NCBI GenBank assembly: GCA_030527885.1
Contig: JAUMZY010000002.1
Location: 1 to 64,000, forward strand
Direction of reading: 5' to 3'
DNA: 64,000 bases
From: Corynebacterium sp.
Lineage (GTDB): Bacteria; Actinomycetota; Actinomycetes; Mycobacteriales; Mycobacteriaceae
Position 1 is the stretch's first letter; each line of letters begins with the position of its first letter. This document shows positions 33,457 to 43,537 of the stretch, piece after piece. The notes below the pieces were generated by a model that had not been told where the DNA came from, did not search any database, and saw only the letters and a program-made list of their open reading frames with translations. The translations under genes and the position numbers were made by a program.

Positions 33457-33477
33457 CCCTACCCACAGTGGGTAGGG
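33457..33477 (+). terminator. Perfect hairpin after the major tail gene
   Basis: CCCTACCCAC-A-GTGGGTAGGG. Very stable stem without T-run. May reduce transcription into the chaperone genes or protect the 3' end. Confidence 0.6.
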
Positions 33478-33526
33478 GAATACCTGCTTCCCCAATTACC
33501 CATCAACCTTGAACGAAAGCATCATC

Positions 33527-33871
33527 ATGGCAGACACTCCCATTGACATTCTTGACCTCGCACTAGCCGTTGATAACGGCGACCCCATCACCATCACTGC
33601 TAAGGGTCATGACATCACGCTTAAGAAGCGCTACACCGGCGACGAAGTGCACGAACTCATTTCTATGTTTAGCCCCGCCAACATGGATACCACTTATGAG
33701 GAACACCTCACCAAGACGTTGGAGATCATGTCGACATCCGCGCAATCACAACGAGAAAAATTCATTGCAGAACTCCTACAACTCACTGAAGTAGAAGTCG
33801 CCAAAGTGATTGTGAGCTTGGGGCAGATCGCAGGATTGCGTGGTAAAGATGGAGTTTTTTTAACCACCTAA
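33527..33871 (+). CDS. Tail assembly chaperone (gpG-like)
   Basis: 114 aa from the ATG at 33527 (in-frame TTG at 33509 possible). Residues such as ITAKGHDITLKKRYTGDEVHELISMF and ELLQLTEVEVAKVIVSLGQIAG fit actinophage tail assembly chaperones. Its 3' end holds a -1 slippery heptamer that fuses it to the following frame. Confidence 0.85.
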   Translation: MADTPIDILDLALAVDNGDPITITAKGHDITLKKRYTGDEVHELISMFSPANMDTTYEEHLTKTLEIMSTSAQSQREKFIAELLQLTEVEVAKVIVSLGQIAGLRGKDGVFLTT

Positions 33872-33915
33872 GCGTTTTTATTGATCCCCACGAACACGCA
33901 CGTGTCCTCGTGGGG
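33856..33915 (+). promoter_or_regulatory. Programmed -1 ribosomal frameshift site
   Basis: Slippery heptamer T-TTT-TTA (33856-33862) within codons GTT TTT TTA, nine bases before the TAA stop of the first frame. Downstream stem CCCCACGA (33886-33893) / TCGTGGGG (33908-33915) with an inner ACACG/CGTGT extension. After slipping, the new frame is open through 34350 with no stop. Confidence 0.85.
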
Positions 33916-34350
33916 TTCCGTAAGGCATACGGATTAGATTGGCGGCAAGCAAAGAAAGAACTACCCTGGCCAGACCTCATGATCCTTATTGATGGTCTGG
34001 AACCAGAGTGGACGCATACGGATGAAAATATTGCCCGTCTTGTAGACCGGGAAGATTACTGGCTCAATTCTGAATATGCCAGCTGGACCACAGACCCAGA
34101 TGATCCAGAAGTCAAAGCAGCACGAGAGCACCGGAAAGAATCTGGGGCCAAACCACCATCTCATCCAATCCTCTACCCAGTAGCCCTGCGCCCACCGGCA
34201 ATCCACAATCATTTAGCACAACAAGTAGCAGACCAACTCGCACAAGCATATCCGACCGCACAACCTCAACCTCGTAAAACAACCATTGCATCGGCGCGGG
34301 ACATGTTAGGTCTGTGGGGTGGTGGCAACGTACAACTAACCAAGGAGTAG
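33863..34350 (+). CDS. Tail assembly chaperone, frameshifted extension (gpGT-like)
   Basis: Reached by -1 slippage from the 33527 gene. The joined product continues NHLSVFIDPHEHARVLVGFRKAYGLDW... to 34350. A GTG at 33910 gives a free-standing version, but the gpG/gpGT layout before the tape measure gene makes the fusion the expected product. Residues include QAKKELPWPDLMILIDGLEPEW. Function: chaperoning the tape measure protein. Confidence 0.8.
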
Positions 34351-34354
34351 CATC

Positions 34355-37300
34355 ATGGCTGGCGGCAAGATTGACATTCTAGTTGAGCCGGATGTCAAAG
34401 GGTTTCCCCAAAAACTCCAATCCAGCCTAGGGCCTGCCATTGGGGTGGCCACCAAAATTGGCGCAGGTATCGGTCTAGCATTAGGTGGCGCAGCACTAGG
34501 CGGCGAAATCGTCAAAGTGGGGACAGACTTCCAATCCCAACTCAACACGATGAAAGCTGTCTCTCAGGCTACCGCTGCCGAGATGGACCAAATCACCCAG
34601 AAAGCCCGAGAACTAGGCAGCGATGCCAGCCTCACTGCCACCTCTGCTGGTGATGCTGCCGCTGCTATGACGGAACTGGCAAAAGGCGGCTTTACCGTCG
34701 AAGAGTCCATGACCGCAGCAAAAGGTACCCTCCAACTTGCTGCTGCTGCACAAACCGATGCTGCCACCGCCGCTACCATCCAATCTCAAGCGCTCCAGGC
34801 ATTCTCACTCAAAGCCGATCAGGCAGGCCGGGTATCCGACATTCTTGCCGGCGCAGCAAACGCTTCATCTGCTGAGATCGGTGATGTGGCACTTGCGCTT
34901 CAGCAGGCTGGTACGGTTTCCAACCAATTTGGCGTAAGCATTGACGACACGTCAACTGCCATCGCCATGTTTGCCAACGCAGGCATCACAGGGTCGGACG
35001 CTGGTACGCTTCTCAAAACAGCGCTCCTAGCACTCACCGACCAGGGGAAACCAGCCCAAGAAGCAATAGAACAACTAGGCCTTACCGTATATAACACAGA
35101 AGGCAAGTTCGTAGGTCTACCCAGCCTTTTCGGACAGCTCAACCAAGCTGCTGCCCGAATGACCGATGAACAATACCAAGCAGCCACCGCCACCCTCTTT
35201 GGGTCTGACGCGATGCGACTGGCAGGCATTGCTGCATCCAAGGGTGAAGGGGATTTCAACAAACTCAAAGAAGCTGTCACCCGCCAAGGCCAAGCCGCAG
35301 AAGTCGCCGCAGCCCAAACGCAAGGTTTACCAGGTGCTTTAGAACGACTCAACAACACAAAAGAAGACGTCCTCCTGGGAATCTTCAACGTCCTCCAAGA
35401 CGATTTAGTCAAAGCTGCTGACGCTGGCGCCAAAGCCTTAGAACAAATCGGGCCAATAGCAGAACAATCATTTAGCACCGCAGCCCGCTGGGCTGGAAAC
35501 CTCATCGAAGGACTAACCCCTGTAGCCGGTGCAGTAGTAGATGTAACTAAGGCCACCTCTGATCTGCACGGCCCCATCCTAGGGTTAGCAGCGGCATTAG
35601 CACTGTCTTCGTGGACAAATTTCCCTGGAAAAATGAGCAAGGGGACTGCTGCTGTCCGCAGCTTCAGCGACGAAATGAAGCTGCATAAAATGTTTGCCGA
35701 AGATGCAGGTAAACAAATGGGCAATTTTTCTGCTGCTGTGGCCACCCTCGAAGATCGTGGAACCGCCGTCGGAAAACTCACGCGCCATGTCAAAGACAGC
35801 GCTGGTACTCTCATCACCCTAGGGCGGGAAACAAAAAACACCGCCACTGAGCTGAGTGGCCTAGGAAAGATCGCCACCACCACACAGGGCAATATCCAGA
35901 TTTTTAGTGGAGTCGTCAAAGGCGCTGCTACCGGTGGGGTAGACATCCTTAAAGGAAGCGCCCAAGGGCTCATGAGCATGTTGGGTGGTCCCTGGGGCGC
36001 AGCACTTACAGCTGCTGGCCTGGCAATAGGCTACCTAGCACAACAACATGCCGATGCCGCACAGAAAGAAGAAGAACACAAACAATACCAAGACAGGCTA
36101 CGGGACTCCCTAGCTCAAACCACTGGTGCCATCACCGACCAAACACGTGAACTCCAGATCAAGGAAGCCGAAGAAAAAGGGTGGCTAGAAACCGCCCGCC
36201 AATTAGGTATAGAACAAGGTGTCATCGTTGATGCTATGAACGGCTCAACCTTAGCCATCGCGCAGGTGAATGATGCTGTAGCACGATCAAATGCCAAAGC
36301 AATTGAAGGCAATGACTTCTGGAAAAAATATGGCGAACAAATCCAAGCCGCTGGCGGTAACATTGATGATTTTGCGTTAGCGCTAGATGGAAACGCAGAG
36401 GCTACCAAAAAGATCAAAGACATATTGATCGAAATCGGTCCAGATATGTTTGGGGTTGGGGCATGGACGCAATGGGAATCAATAAGTCGTGGTTTGCAAA
36501 AAACTCAGGAGGCTACTCTTGGGCTTAGCTCTGGTGTTCGTGATGCCGGTGCTGCTTTTACAGAAGCCCAGGAATCTGCACGCCGCATGACTCTGGAGGG
36601 TCTGCTGTCTGGTGAACAGCTCAGGCAAGTTATGCAGCAAGTTGGTGATGCCATCATCTCCATTCCCGACAGCAAGACCATCGTTTTGTCTTCAGCTGCT
36701 CCACAAATACGAAAAGACCTGGAGGCCCTAGGAGCCAAGGTTACGGATATGCCAGAAGGAAAAGTCGAAGTTACTTTTCCCAATGGGCTAGACATTAAAC
36801 AACTGCTAGAGGAGATCGGAGCGAAAGCCACCAGCATTGAAGGTGGTCGCCTAGAAATAACCGATAACACCCAGGAAGTCATTGATCGCCTCATCAATCT
36901 TGGGGTAGCAGTCAAAGACGAGCAAACTGGGCGCGTTTTCATCACCGACAACATCGCCACGGTCGTTAATGAAATCGCCGAACTACGCACCAACGTTGGC
37001 GCCGGTGCCCAAGGCAGCGTGACTGTGTCCGATAACCTGCAAGGCGTCATCGACAAATCCGAAATAATCAAAAAGCTCAATGGGCTCCAAACCAATCAGA
37101 CACATACCGTCACTGAACGACAGATTAAAGTGTTTGAGCAGTACAATCGTCTCGCCGATGCCATCAACCTACCAAAGAACCTGCGGTTTGTTGATGGCGG
37201 AATGGTGCATTTCTTCGCTGGTGGTACGGAAAACCACGTGGCCCAGATAGCCCCAGCCGGATCCTGGCGAGTATGGGCAGAACCCGAAACTGGTGGGGAA

Positions 37301-40300
37301 GCCTACATTCCACTAGCACAAGAAAAGCGTGCTCGATCCACTGCAATCCTAGAGTCCGTTGCTGACCGATTCGGATACACCCTAGCCCCTAAAACCAACG
37401 CCGGCAACATCCAGTACTTCGCCAACGGTGCCGTAGTAGGCCCAGAAGATTTACTGGAGTTTGCCCGTGGCAAAACCGTCAATGGACAACGCGCCAGCCA
37501 ACCCCTAGAAGGAGCACCCTACGTCTGGGGTGGCGTCAACTGGGGCGATTGCTCTGGTGCTATGTCCGCGCTAGCACGGTTTGCCATCGGATTGCCTGCA
37601 TTCGCAGGACGATTCGCCACCGGTAGTCAGCGCGGAGCCCTCGCCGCCATGGGCTTCCAGCCTGGCTTAGGCAATCCTGCCACCGACTTCAGCATCGGCT
37701 GGTTCAACGGTGGATCATGGGGCGGACACACATCCGGTACGATCGCCGGCACCAACGTGGAAATGGGCGGTGGACGAGGTAACGGCCAAATCGGCGGCAT
37801 CGCAGCCGGTGCGGCAAACAGCATGTACACCGACCATGCCCACCTACCACTAGGCACATGGGTCACCTACATCATCCGATCAACCTCCACCGAGGGCATA
37901 TCGTTAGCCGAAGCCACATCAGGGTTACATGTTGCCGCCGACGGTACGATCACCCGCTCACCCCACACTAAAGGCGTCTTAGCTGAAGGCCGGCTGTCTG
38001 CTGATGGTACGTACCGCACCATTGGTGGTTACCGAATAGACAGCCCAAGCAACCGCCGTGGTAATAGCGTGAGCTGGGGTGAAGCCAGCAAACTCCACGA
38101 CTCAACCCAAACGCGCCGGGCCAGGCTGTACGATACTGGTGGTATCTTGCCACATGGTGCTACTGCTGTGAATCTGTCGGGGCGCCCGGAGCGCATCTTG
38201 TCACCTCAGCAGACTGATGCGTTTGATCAATTGGCAAAGGTGTTGCCTGATGCCGCGAAGAATTTTGCTGCGGCGTCGGAAGAGATCTCCGATGCTATGT
38301 TAGGGCGTTCCCAAAGTCATAAAGCGTTAGCATCGCTCGTGGGTGTTGAGGTTGCTAAAAACATTGTTGGCAGCATCAACTTACAAAACTTTGGTGGTGA
38401 GTTCTTAGGTAAAACTCAGGTCGTGCATGATGCCGAAAAGGGGCTGGCGGAGACTCGTAAGGAGATCGTCAGCGAAACCAAAGACATCACGAAGGCAGAG
38501 GAAGAACTCAAGGAAGCCCGCAAAGAACTAGCTGAAGCGGAAAAAGAAGGCGGTGATATCAGCACCACTAACCGCCGCAAGATTGAAGATGCTGAGCGTG
38601 CGTTAGCAAAAGCCCGAAAAGAAGGTAAAGCTGACAAAATCGCCGATGCTCAGCGGAAGCTAAATCGAGCGAATGAAGACGCAGCCAAGCAGCTAGACAA
38701 GTCAGAAGACAAGAACGCCAATAAGGTTAAACAAGCACGTGAGAAGGTTGCCAAAGCCGAAGAAGACCTCACGGATAAGTTGTTGGATCATGTTGATGCA
38801 GACCAGCGACTAGATGATGCAGAACGCGCAGTGGTTGCCGCTCGAATTACTGCCGCTCAAAATCTCGTTGAGGGCATCGCCACAGCGGCATCTGATGCTA
38901 GTCGGTACGTTGCTGAATTCTTCGACACATTGGCTACCGCTGCTGATCTCGTGGAGAAAAACCGCCAAGAGATCAGCAAACTACACCAGCAACAAGTACT
39001 CAATGGCCTAGAGCAGGTCAAGGCCATCAAGGACCTCACCGTAAGTGAGTGGGACCTGAAGCGGGTACGCGCTGATGGAGCTATCAGCGTGTCGAAAGCT
39101 GAAGCTGAATTAGCCGAAGCCCGCCGCCGACAGGCCCACCTAGGCGCCACTAGCGTTGAGGCAATGGCTGGGGCTATGGACCGCTTCCGGGTTACCGGCA
39201 CATTTGCTATCGAGGAAATCGCCGAATCAGTCGTGGCAGGTGCTGCTGCCGTCACAGCAGCAGAGTGGGGCGTAGCCGCAGCACGCGCCCAAGCCGCCAT
39301 TGATCTGCAAGAATCCACACACCGGCAAGCAGTAGCACAATTAGCAGTAGCGGAAACCACCCTAGCCCAAACCCAAGCTGCTGAACTACTACGTCTGAAA
39401 ACAGAGCTATTAACAGACCAAACCAAGCAGCTCTACGGACTAGATTCCGCAGGCGCTAAAGGCGCCTCCAAGGGATTTGGCGGATTAAGCCAACTCCTAG
39501 GTGGCGTCGGCAAGCTCATCGGCGGGGCTGCTGCGGGCGCTGCCGGTTTTGCCACCGCAGGCCCAGTCGGTGCCATAGCTGGTGCAGGGATCGCACTCAG
39601 CGGGTTGAAGGAACTCATTGCTGGCGGTATTGACGTCACCAACAATCTAGATGACATCAAGAAAGCCTGGGAAGGTCTCGGTACAGGGCAAAAAGTGGGC
39701 ACTGTACTAGGCGGACTCCTTGGCGTGGGGCTAGGAGTAGGCGGCGGTGTACTAGCCCAACAATACGGGCCAGAAGCTGCCGTCGGCGGTGCTGAACTAG
39801 GGGCCAAAGCCATCGACGCCACTCTAGGCAATCTCGCCTACGGCATCGAATCCAAAATGGAGAAGCTAGGCCGAGACTCAGAAGCAAAACAAAACGCATT
39901 ACAAGCAACCATTGATGCACAAAAAATCGCTTTTGAACTCCAACGAGCCCAACTAGAGCATGCAAACACCATCAAACTGGAACAACTACGATCCCAGCTT
40001 GATTACGCCGATCTGCAAAAGCAACTAGCTGAAGCCCCCACCCGAGACCAAACCAGCGCACTAGCAGAGGCAGCACGAGTAGCAGCACAAAAACGAGAAG
40101 CACTACTCGTACTAGAACAACGGCAATCACAGATGCTTGAACAACAACTCAAGCAAATGAATGCCTTAGCGGCAGCAACACAACAAGCTGCCGCAGCCCG
40201 TGGCGTCCACACAGTCATCGTGGAGTTCACCCTGCCACCCGGTGAATCCTTCACCCGACCCCAAACAGAAGCCATGCTCAACCAAATCAAAGCTGCTTAC

Positions 40301-40363
40301 GAAACTCGCCTGGCGGCATTGAATCAAGTTGATGCAAACGCCTACGTGAACGCCCGCATATAA
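34355..40363 (+). CDS. Tape measure protein with internal NlpC/P60-like domain
   Basis: 2002 aa, the largest gene. N-terminal TP901-type tape measure core (SDASLTATSAGDAAAAMTELAKGGFTVEE; about 50-400), hydrophobic segments near 530-560 and 1715-1755, and long charged coiled coils (about 1360-1500 and 1850-1960). At about 1050-1180 lies APYVWGGVNWGDCSG with Cys1066 and WGGHTSG with His1125, the layout of an NlpC/P60-like cysteine peptidase that would cut peptidoglycan during DNA entry. Length predicts a tail of roughly 300 nm at 0.15 nm per residue. Confidence 0.93.
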   Translation: MAGGKIDILVEPDVKGFPQKLQSSLGPAIGVATKIGAGIGLALGGAALGGEIVKVGTDFQSQLNTMKAVSQATAAEMDQITQKARELGSDASLTATSAGDAAAAMTELAKGGFTVEESMTAAKGTLQLAAAAQTDAATAATIQSQALQAFSLKADQAGRVSDILAGAANASSAEIGDVALALQQAGTVSNQFGVSIDDTSTAIAMFANAGITGSDAGTLLKTALLALTDQGKPAQEAIEQLGLTVYNTEGKFVGLPSLFGQLNQAAARMTDEQYQAATATLFGSDAMRLAGIAASKGEGDFNKLKEAVTRQGQAAEVAAAQTQGLPGALERLNNTKEDVLLGIFNVLQDDLVKAADAGAKALEQIGPIAEQSFSTAARWAGNLIEGLTPVAGAVVDVTKATSDLHGPILGLAAALALSSWTNFPGKMSKGTAAVRSFSDEMKLHKMFAEDAGKQMGNFSAAVATLEDRGTAVGKLTRHVKDSAGTLITLGRETKNTATELSGLGKIATTTQGNIQIFSGVVKGAATGGVDILKGSAQGLMSMLGGPWGAALTAAGLAIGYLAQQHADAAQKEEEHKQYQDRLRDSLAQTTGAITDQTRELQIKEAEEKGWLETARQLGIEQGVIVDAMNGSTLAIAQVNDAVARSNAKAIEGNDFWKKYGEQIQAAGGNIDDFALALDGNAEATKKIKDILIEIGPDMFGVGAWTQWESISRGLQKTQEATLGLSSGVRDAGAAFTEAQESARRMTLEGLLSGEQLRQVMQQVGDAIISIPDSKTIVLSSAAPQIRKDLEALGAKVTDMPEGKVEVTFPNGLDIKQLLEEIGAKATSIEGGRLEITDNTQEVIDRLINLGVAVKDEQTGRVFITDNIATVVNEIAELRTNVGAGAQGSVTVSDNLQGVIDKSEIIKKLNGLQTNQTHTVTERQIKVFEQYNRLADAINLPKNLRFVDGGMVHFFAGGTENHVAQIAPAGSWRVWAEPETGGEAYIPLAQEKRARSTAILESVADRFGYTLAPKTNAGNIQYFANGAVVGPEDLLEFARGKTVNGQRASQPLEGAPYVWGGVNWGDCSGAMSALARFAIGLPAFAGRFATGSQRGALAAMGFQPGLGNPATDFSIGWFNGGSWGGHTSGTIAGTNVEMGGGRGNGQIGGIAAGAANSMYTDHAHLPLGTWVTYIIRSTSTEGISLAEATSGLHVAADGTITRSPHTKGVLAEGRLSADGTYRTIGGYRIDSPSNRRGNSVSWGEASKLHDSTQTRRARLYDTGGILPHGATAVNLSGRPERILSPQQTDAFDQLAKVLPDAAKNFAAASEEISDAMLGRSQSHKALASLVGVEVAKNIVGSINLQNFGGEFLGKTQVVHDAEKGLAETRKEIVSETKDITKAEEELKEARKELAEAEKEGGDISTTNRRKIEDAERALAKARKEGKADKIADAQRKLNRANEDAAKQLDKSEDKNANKVKQAREKVAKAEEDLTDKLLDHVDADQRLDDAERAVVAARITAAQNLVEGIATAASDASRYVAEFFDTLATAADLVEKNRQEISKLHQQQVLNGLEQVKAIKDLTVSEWDLKRVRADGAISVSKAEAELAEARRRQAHLGATSVEAMAGAMDRFRVTGTFAIEEIAESVVAGAAAVTAAEWGVAAARAQAAIDLQESTHRQAVAQLAVAETTLAQTQAAELLRLKTELLTDQTKQLYGLDSAGAKGASKGFGGLSQLLGGVGKLIGGAAAGAAGFATAGPVGAIAGAGIALSGLKELIAGGIDVTNNLDDIKKAWEGLGTGQKVGTVLGGLLGVGLGVGGGVLAQQYGPEAAVGGAELGAKAIDATLGNLAYGIESKMEKLGRDSEAKQNALQATIDAQKIAFELQRAQLEHANTIKLEQLRSQLDYADLQKQLAEAPTRDQTSALAEAARVAAQKREALLVLEQRQSQMLEQQLKQMNALAAATQQAAAARGVHTVIVEFTLPPGESFTRPQTEAMLNQIKAAYETRLAALNQVDANAYVNARI

Positions 40364-40383
40364 CAACGAGGAGAGCCCCTACT

Positions 40384-41160
40384 ATGACGGACATCCGCTA
40401 TACCACTCCGTGGGGTGAGACATACGACCTCACCCAAGATCATGACTGGACCACAGCCATTGATGAAGCCGGCATCGACGGACTAGTAGGGGAACTCACC
40501 GACAAAACAATCACAGCTGTCGGCATCCCTGGTCACATCATTGACTCCCAAGCCATCAAACCCATGACCGGCACACTAGAAATCACAGTATCGGCCCCCG
40601 CCGATCAATCCCAACAGGCTGCCGATATTTACGCCAAACTACGTGCCGGATTCTCCCCATTACTGACCGGCACACTAGAAATCATCAGCCCACTCAAGGG
40701 CCGCCTCGCCACCCAGGTCCGACTAGCTGGAGCCATCCCACCACCCACAGGTCGCCCCACCGATGAAAACATCATCACAAATATCAAAATCCCCCTCATC
40801 GCTGATTCTGGTATCTGGTGGACAGACACCTTTCAAGCAGCCGGCACTGTACATATCACCAACCCTGGCGACGTCACCATCTGGCCCAAAATAAAATGGC
40901 TTGGCCCAGGCGGCACCGTTACACTCCCATCCCGCGCCACCTTCACCCTCCCCAGAGTCGCAGCATCCCGCACCCTCATTCTCGATAATGCAGAATCCTG
41001 CGTCGTACTCAGCAACCCCGACACCATTGACTACGACACATGGCGCAACACCTCAGCCTACGCGGAAGGAATACCACCCAACACAACATGCACCTACACC
41101 CTACCGAGCGGAGCACACCTCACCTGGAACGTAGGATTCCTCGACCCCTGGAGGCAATAA
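40384..41160 (+). CDS. Distal tail (Dit-like) protein
   Basis: 258 aa, beta-rich. Blocks TPWGETYDL, SADQSQ-like loop and TNPGDVTIWPKIKWLGPGGTVTLP fit the distal-tail/minor tail proteins that follow tape measure genes. Forms the hub at the tail tip. Confidence 0.75.
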   Translation: MTDIRYTTPWGETYDLTQDHDWTTAIDEAGIDGLVGELTDKTITAVGIPGHIIDSQAIKPMTGTLEITVSAPADQSQQAADIYAKLRAGFSPLLTGTLEIISPLKGRLATQVRLAGAIPPPTGRPTDENIITNIKIPLIADSGIWWTDTFQAAGTVHITNPGDVTIWPKIKWLGPGGTVTLPSRATFTLPRVAASRTLILDNAESCVVLSNPDTIDYDTWRNTSAYAEGIPPNTTCTYTLPSGAHLTWNVGFLDPWRQ

Positions 41161-41163
41161 CCA

Positions 41164-42063
41164 ATGTGGACCACCGAACAATGGGAAAACCACAAAAAAC
41201 ACCGTACCCACACCATCAACCACACCGGACAATGGGCAGGACTACTCAACGAAAATGGCGAACCCATCATTGGCCTACCGCCCATCACCGACCTCACCGC
41301 ACCCGAAACCCGCAACGCTCCCGCCTCACTCCAACTCACAACCATCGTGAAAAGTCGCGCAGGAACACCCCACCAAATCCTTAACGAACTCATCGCCGAC
41401 GGCATCGGAAAAACAACTAATATCGGAGAGCTACAACCACAGATCAACAACACCCGATTCATCGCTATCGAACGCAAAGGCATGCCGCGCCGGGTCTACT
41501 GGGTCACGCATGTGGTGGCAAAAGGTGGCGCAGATTCCCCTAGCACTCTGACCATTCATGGCGCAGATATGCTGAAGCTTTTATCCCGGTTCCCATGTAT
41601 GTCTGCACCGACAACATGGAATGGCGGGTGGACTCGGTTTCAGCGGGATTGGGCTGGACCAGAGAACATCGGGGTAACATTTCGGAAACCGCGAGAGCTT
41701 AAAGGGATAAAAATGGTGGTGTTTGCCGACGGCGCAACTATGCAGGGCCCTGCTGAATCACTCATCAGGAGAGTGATCTCAGAATCCCTCACCACCGCAT
41801 ATAAAGCTGTAGGTGTGAGTGGAGATTTCCCCATCCAAGTCAGCACTGCATCTAGCGGGATAGCATCACCACAAATCCTACTGCGCCCTACAGATAAAAA
41901 CATCCTTGACGAAATCATGGGCCCAGCCATGTCAGCTGGTGTGCGCATCACCGCACGTATGTGGTTCCCCACAGACACAGACTCTGCACCTGTAGGGTTA
42001 CGCACTCCCCAGCAGCCCACCATCATCATTGACGTACTCCAAGGAGAACTGCACTACTCATGA
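41164..42063 (+). CDS. Minor tail protein (tail-tip hub)
   Basis: 299 aa. Contains RNAPASLQLTTIVKSRAG, RRVYWVTHVVAKGGADSPSTLTIHGADMLKLLSRFP, resembling the Tal/Siphovirus ReqiPepy6 gp37-like hub proteins of actinophages. Four-base overlap with the next gene. Confidence 0.7.
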   Translation: MWTTEQWENHKKHRTHTINHTGQWAGLLNENGEPIIGLPPITDLTAPETRNAPASLQLTTIVKSRAGTPHQILNELIADGIGKTTNIGELQPQINNTRFIAIERKGMPRRVYWVTHVVAKGGADSPSTLTIHGADMLKLLSRFPCMSAPTTWNGGWTRFQRDWAGPENIGVTFRKPRELKGIKMVVFADGATMQGPAESLIRRVISESLTTAYKAVGVSGDFPIQVSTASSGIASPQILLRPTDKNILDEIMGPAMSAGVRITARMWFPTDTDSAPVGLRTPQQPTIIIDVLQGELHYS

Positions 42064-43523
42064 CACAACCTGTGCTACTAATAGCTGACGGCGGTGAAAT
42101 GACCGTGGGACGACGCACAGCCGTATACACATACGGCAGCTTTGATGTGCGCCTACCAGAAGGCCGCGAACAAGCAAACGGTCAAGATGAACGCATCCAA
42201 AATGGATACATTTACCGCCCCAATAATCTTCCACAGGGACGCTTTGATATTGCATTTGTCCGCGCTGATGTCAAAATTGATCTGGAAGCTCAAACCACAG
42301 ATCTTGAAACAGTCATTGATGCCGCCCAAAAACGTGTCGAAGGTGACGTATTCTTCGAACGCGACATCACCAATGCTGGCATTGGACGGTGGACACCAGG
42401 AGTTGATTTCACCACAGGGGATATCGTATCCGTTCTAGTCTGGGGCAAAACACTCCAGCTGCCCGTAACAGCAATGGATATGATCACAAATGCTGACAGC
42501 GATATCGGCTGGCGCATCCATGTGGGAGGGCAACTCATCAGCGACCCAGAAGCACTGCGAATCCACAACTCAGAACTACGCAGTGCTGTAGAAACCGAAC
42601 GCCGCCGCCGCCTCAGAGATGCTCAACGACTAGGCGGAGAAATCACCACCGCCAAACAGACAGCCGGCACCGCACTACACCAAGCCTCAACTGCGGTAAT
42701 ACGAGCAACAACAGCAACAGAAACAGCAAACACCGCCAAACAACGCGCAGAATCAGCTGTATCTGCCGCCACCCAAGCACGCCAATCCGCCGACGCTGCC
42801 ATCACCCGTGCAGATAAAGCACGCGCCGACGCTGCAGTAGCCCTCTCCGACACAGCCAAATACAGCACCCAAATCTCCCAAGCACTATCCAACACTCTCA
42901 CCGCACAAACCACAGTGGATGGGATCGTGCAGGAATTCAGTCAGGTCAAAAAAGACAACGAGGCCGCCCAAAACCGTGCCATCGACCTCAACAACCGTGC
43001 AATTCAAGCCCTAAATCAGGCTTCTCGTGATCACTCTTCAGCGATCACTGCACTCGATAGCGCGAATGCGAAACAGTCCGATGCCATTCGACTCAACAAC
43101 CAAGCCATCGACGCACTAAATCAAGCCTCCCATGATCATTCATCAGCCATTACCGCACTCAACCAAATCAACACCAAACAAGACGAAGTGCTGACCAAAG
43201 TCGCCCGTGCCACCGAAATCAACGACAGCGCTATCAACCGAATCAATTCCTTCAGCCTACGGATCTGGAATGTTGTCAACGAAGTCACAGCATGGAACGG
43301 ATACCTTGAAATCCGTAATGAGGCATGGGAATACCGATCACGCATCACCGCACAAGGCACCTGGACCGGCAACATCATCGCCATCATCTCATTCAGCAAC
43401 CGCCCCCCACTCATCCGCGCATACAACGTAACAAAAACCGAACGATCCTGGATCGAAGGCCGCCTCCTCGGCGCCATCGAAAGCACCACAGTGATCTATC
43501 AAGTCATCACCGAAAACGAATAA
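42060..43523 (+). CDS. Minor tail protein with coiled-coil repeats
   Basis: 487 aa. N-terminal about 170 residues globular, about 175-385 Ala/Thr/Gln-rich coiled coil, and C-terminal about 390-487 beta domain (NSFSLRIWNVVNEVTAWNGYLEIRNEAWEYRS). Near-identical repeats of ALNQAS-DHSSAITAL occur at about 320-365 (DNA around 43010-43160), pointing to recent duplication. Likely fibre or tip spike. Confidence 0.75.
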   Translation: MTQPVLLIADGGEMTVGRRTAVYTYGSFDVRLPEGREQANGQDERIQNGYIYRPNNLPQGRFDIAFVRADVKIDLEAQTTDLETVIDAAQKRVEGDVFFERDITNAGIGRWTPGVDFTTGDIVSVLVWGKTLQLPVTAMDMITNADSDIGWRIHVGGQLISDPEALRIHNSELRSAVETERRRRLRDAQRLGGEITTAKQTAGTALHQASTAVIRATTATETANTAKQRAESAVSAATQARQSADAAITRADKARADAAVALSDTAKYSTQISQALSNTLTAQTTVDGIVQEFSQVKKDNEAAQNRAIDLNNRAIQALNQASRDHSSAITALDSANAKQSDAIRLNNQAIDALNQASHDHSSAITALNQINTKQDEVLTKVARATEINDSAINRINSFSLRIWNVVNEVTAWNGYLEIRNEAWEYRSRITAQGTWTGNIIAIISFSNRPPLIRAYNVTKTERSWIEGRLLGAIESTTVIYQVITENE

Positions 43524-43537
43524 CAACAAGGACAACC

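Noticed and set aside
34900..35979. 359-codon minus-strand ORF inside the tape measure gene
   Set aside because: Shadow of a GC-biased coding frame, low-complexity Ser/Ala/Pro composition and no start signals.
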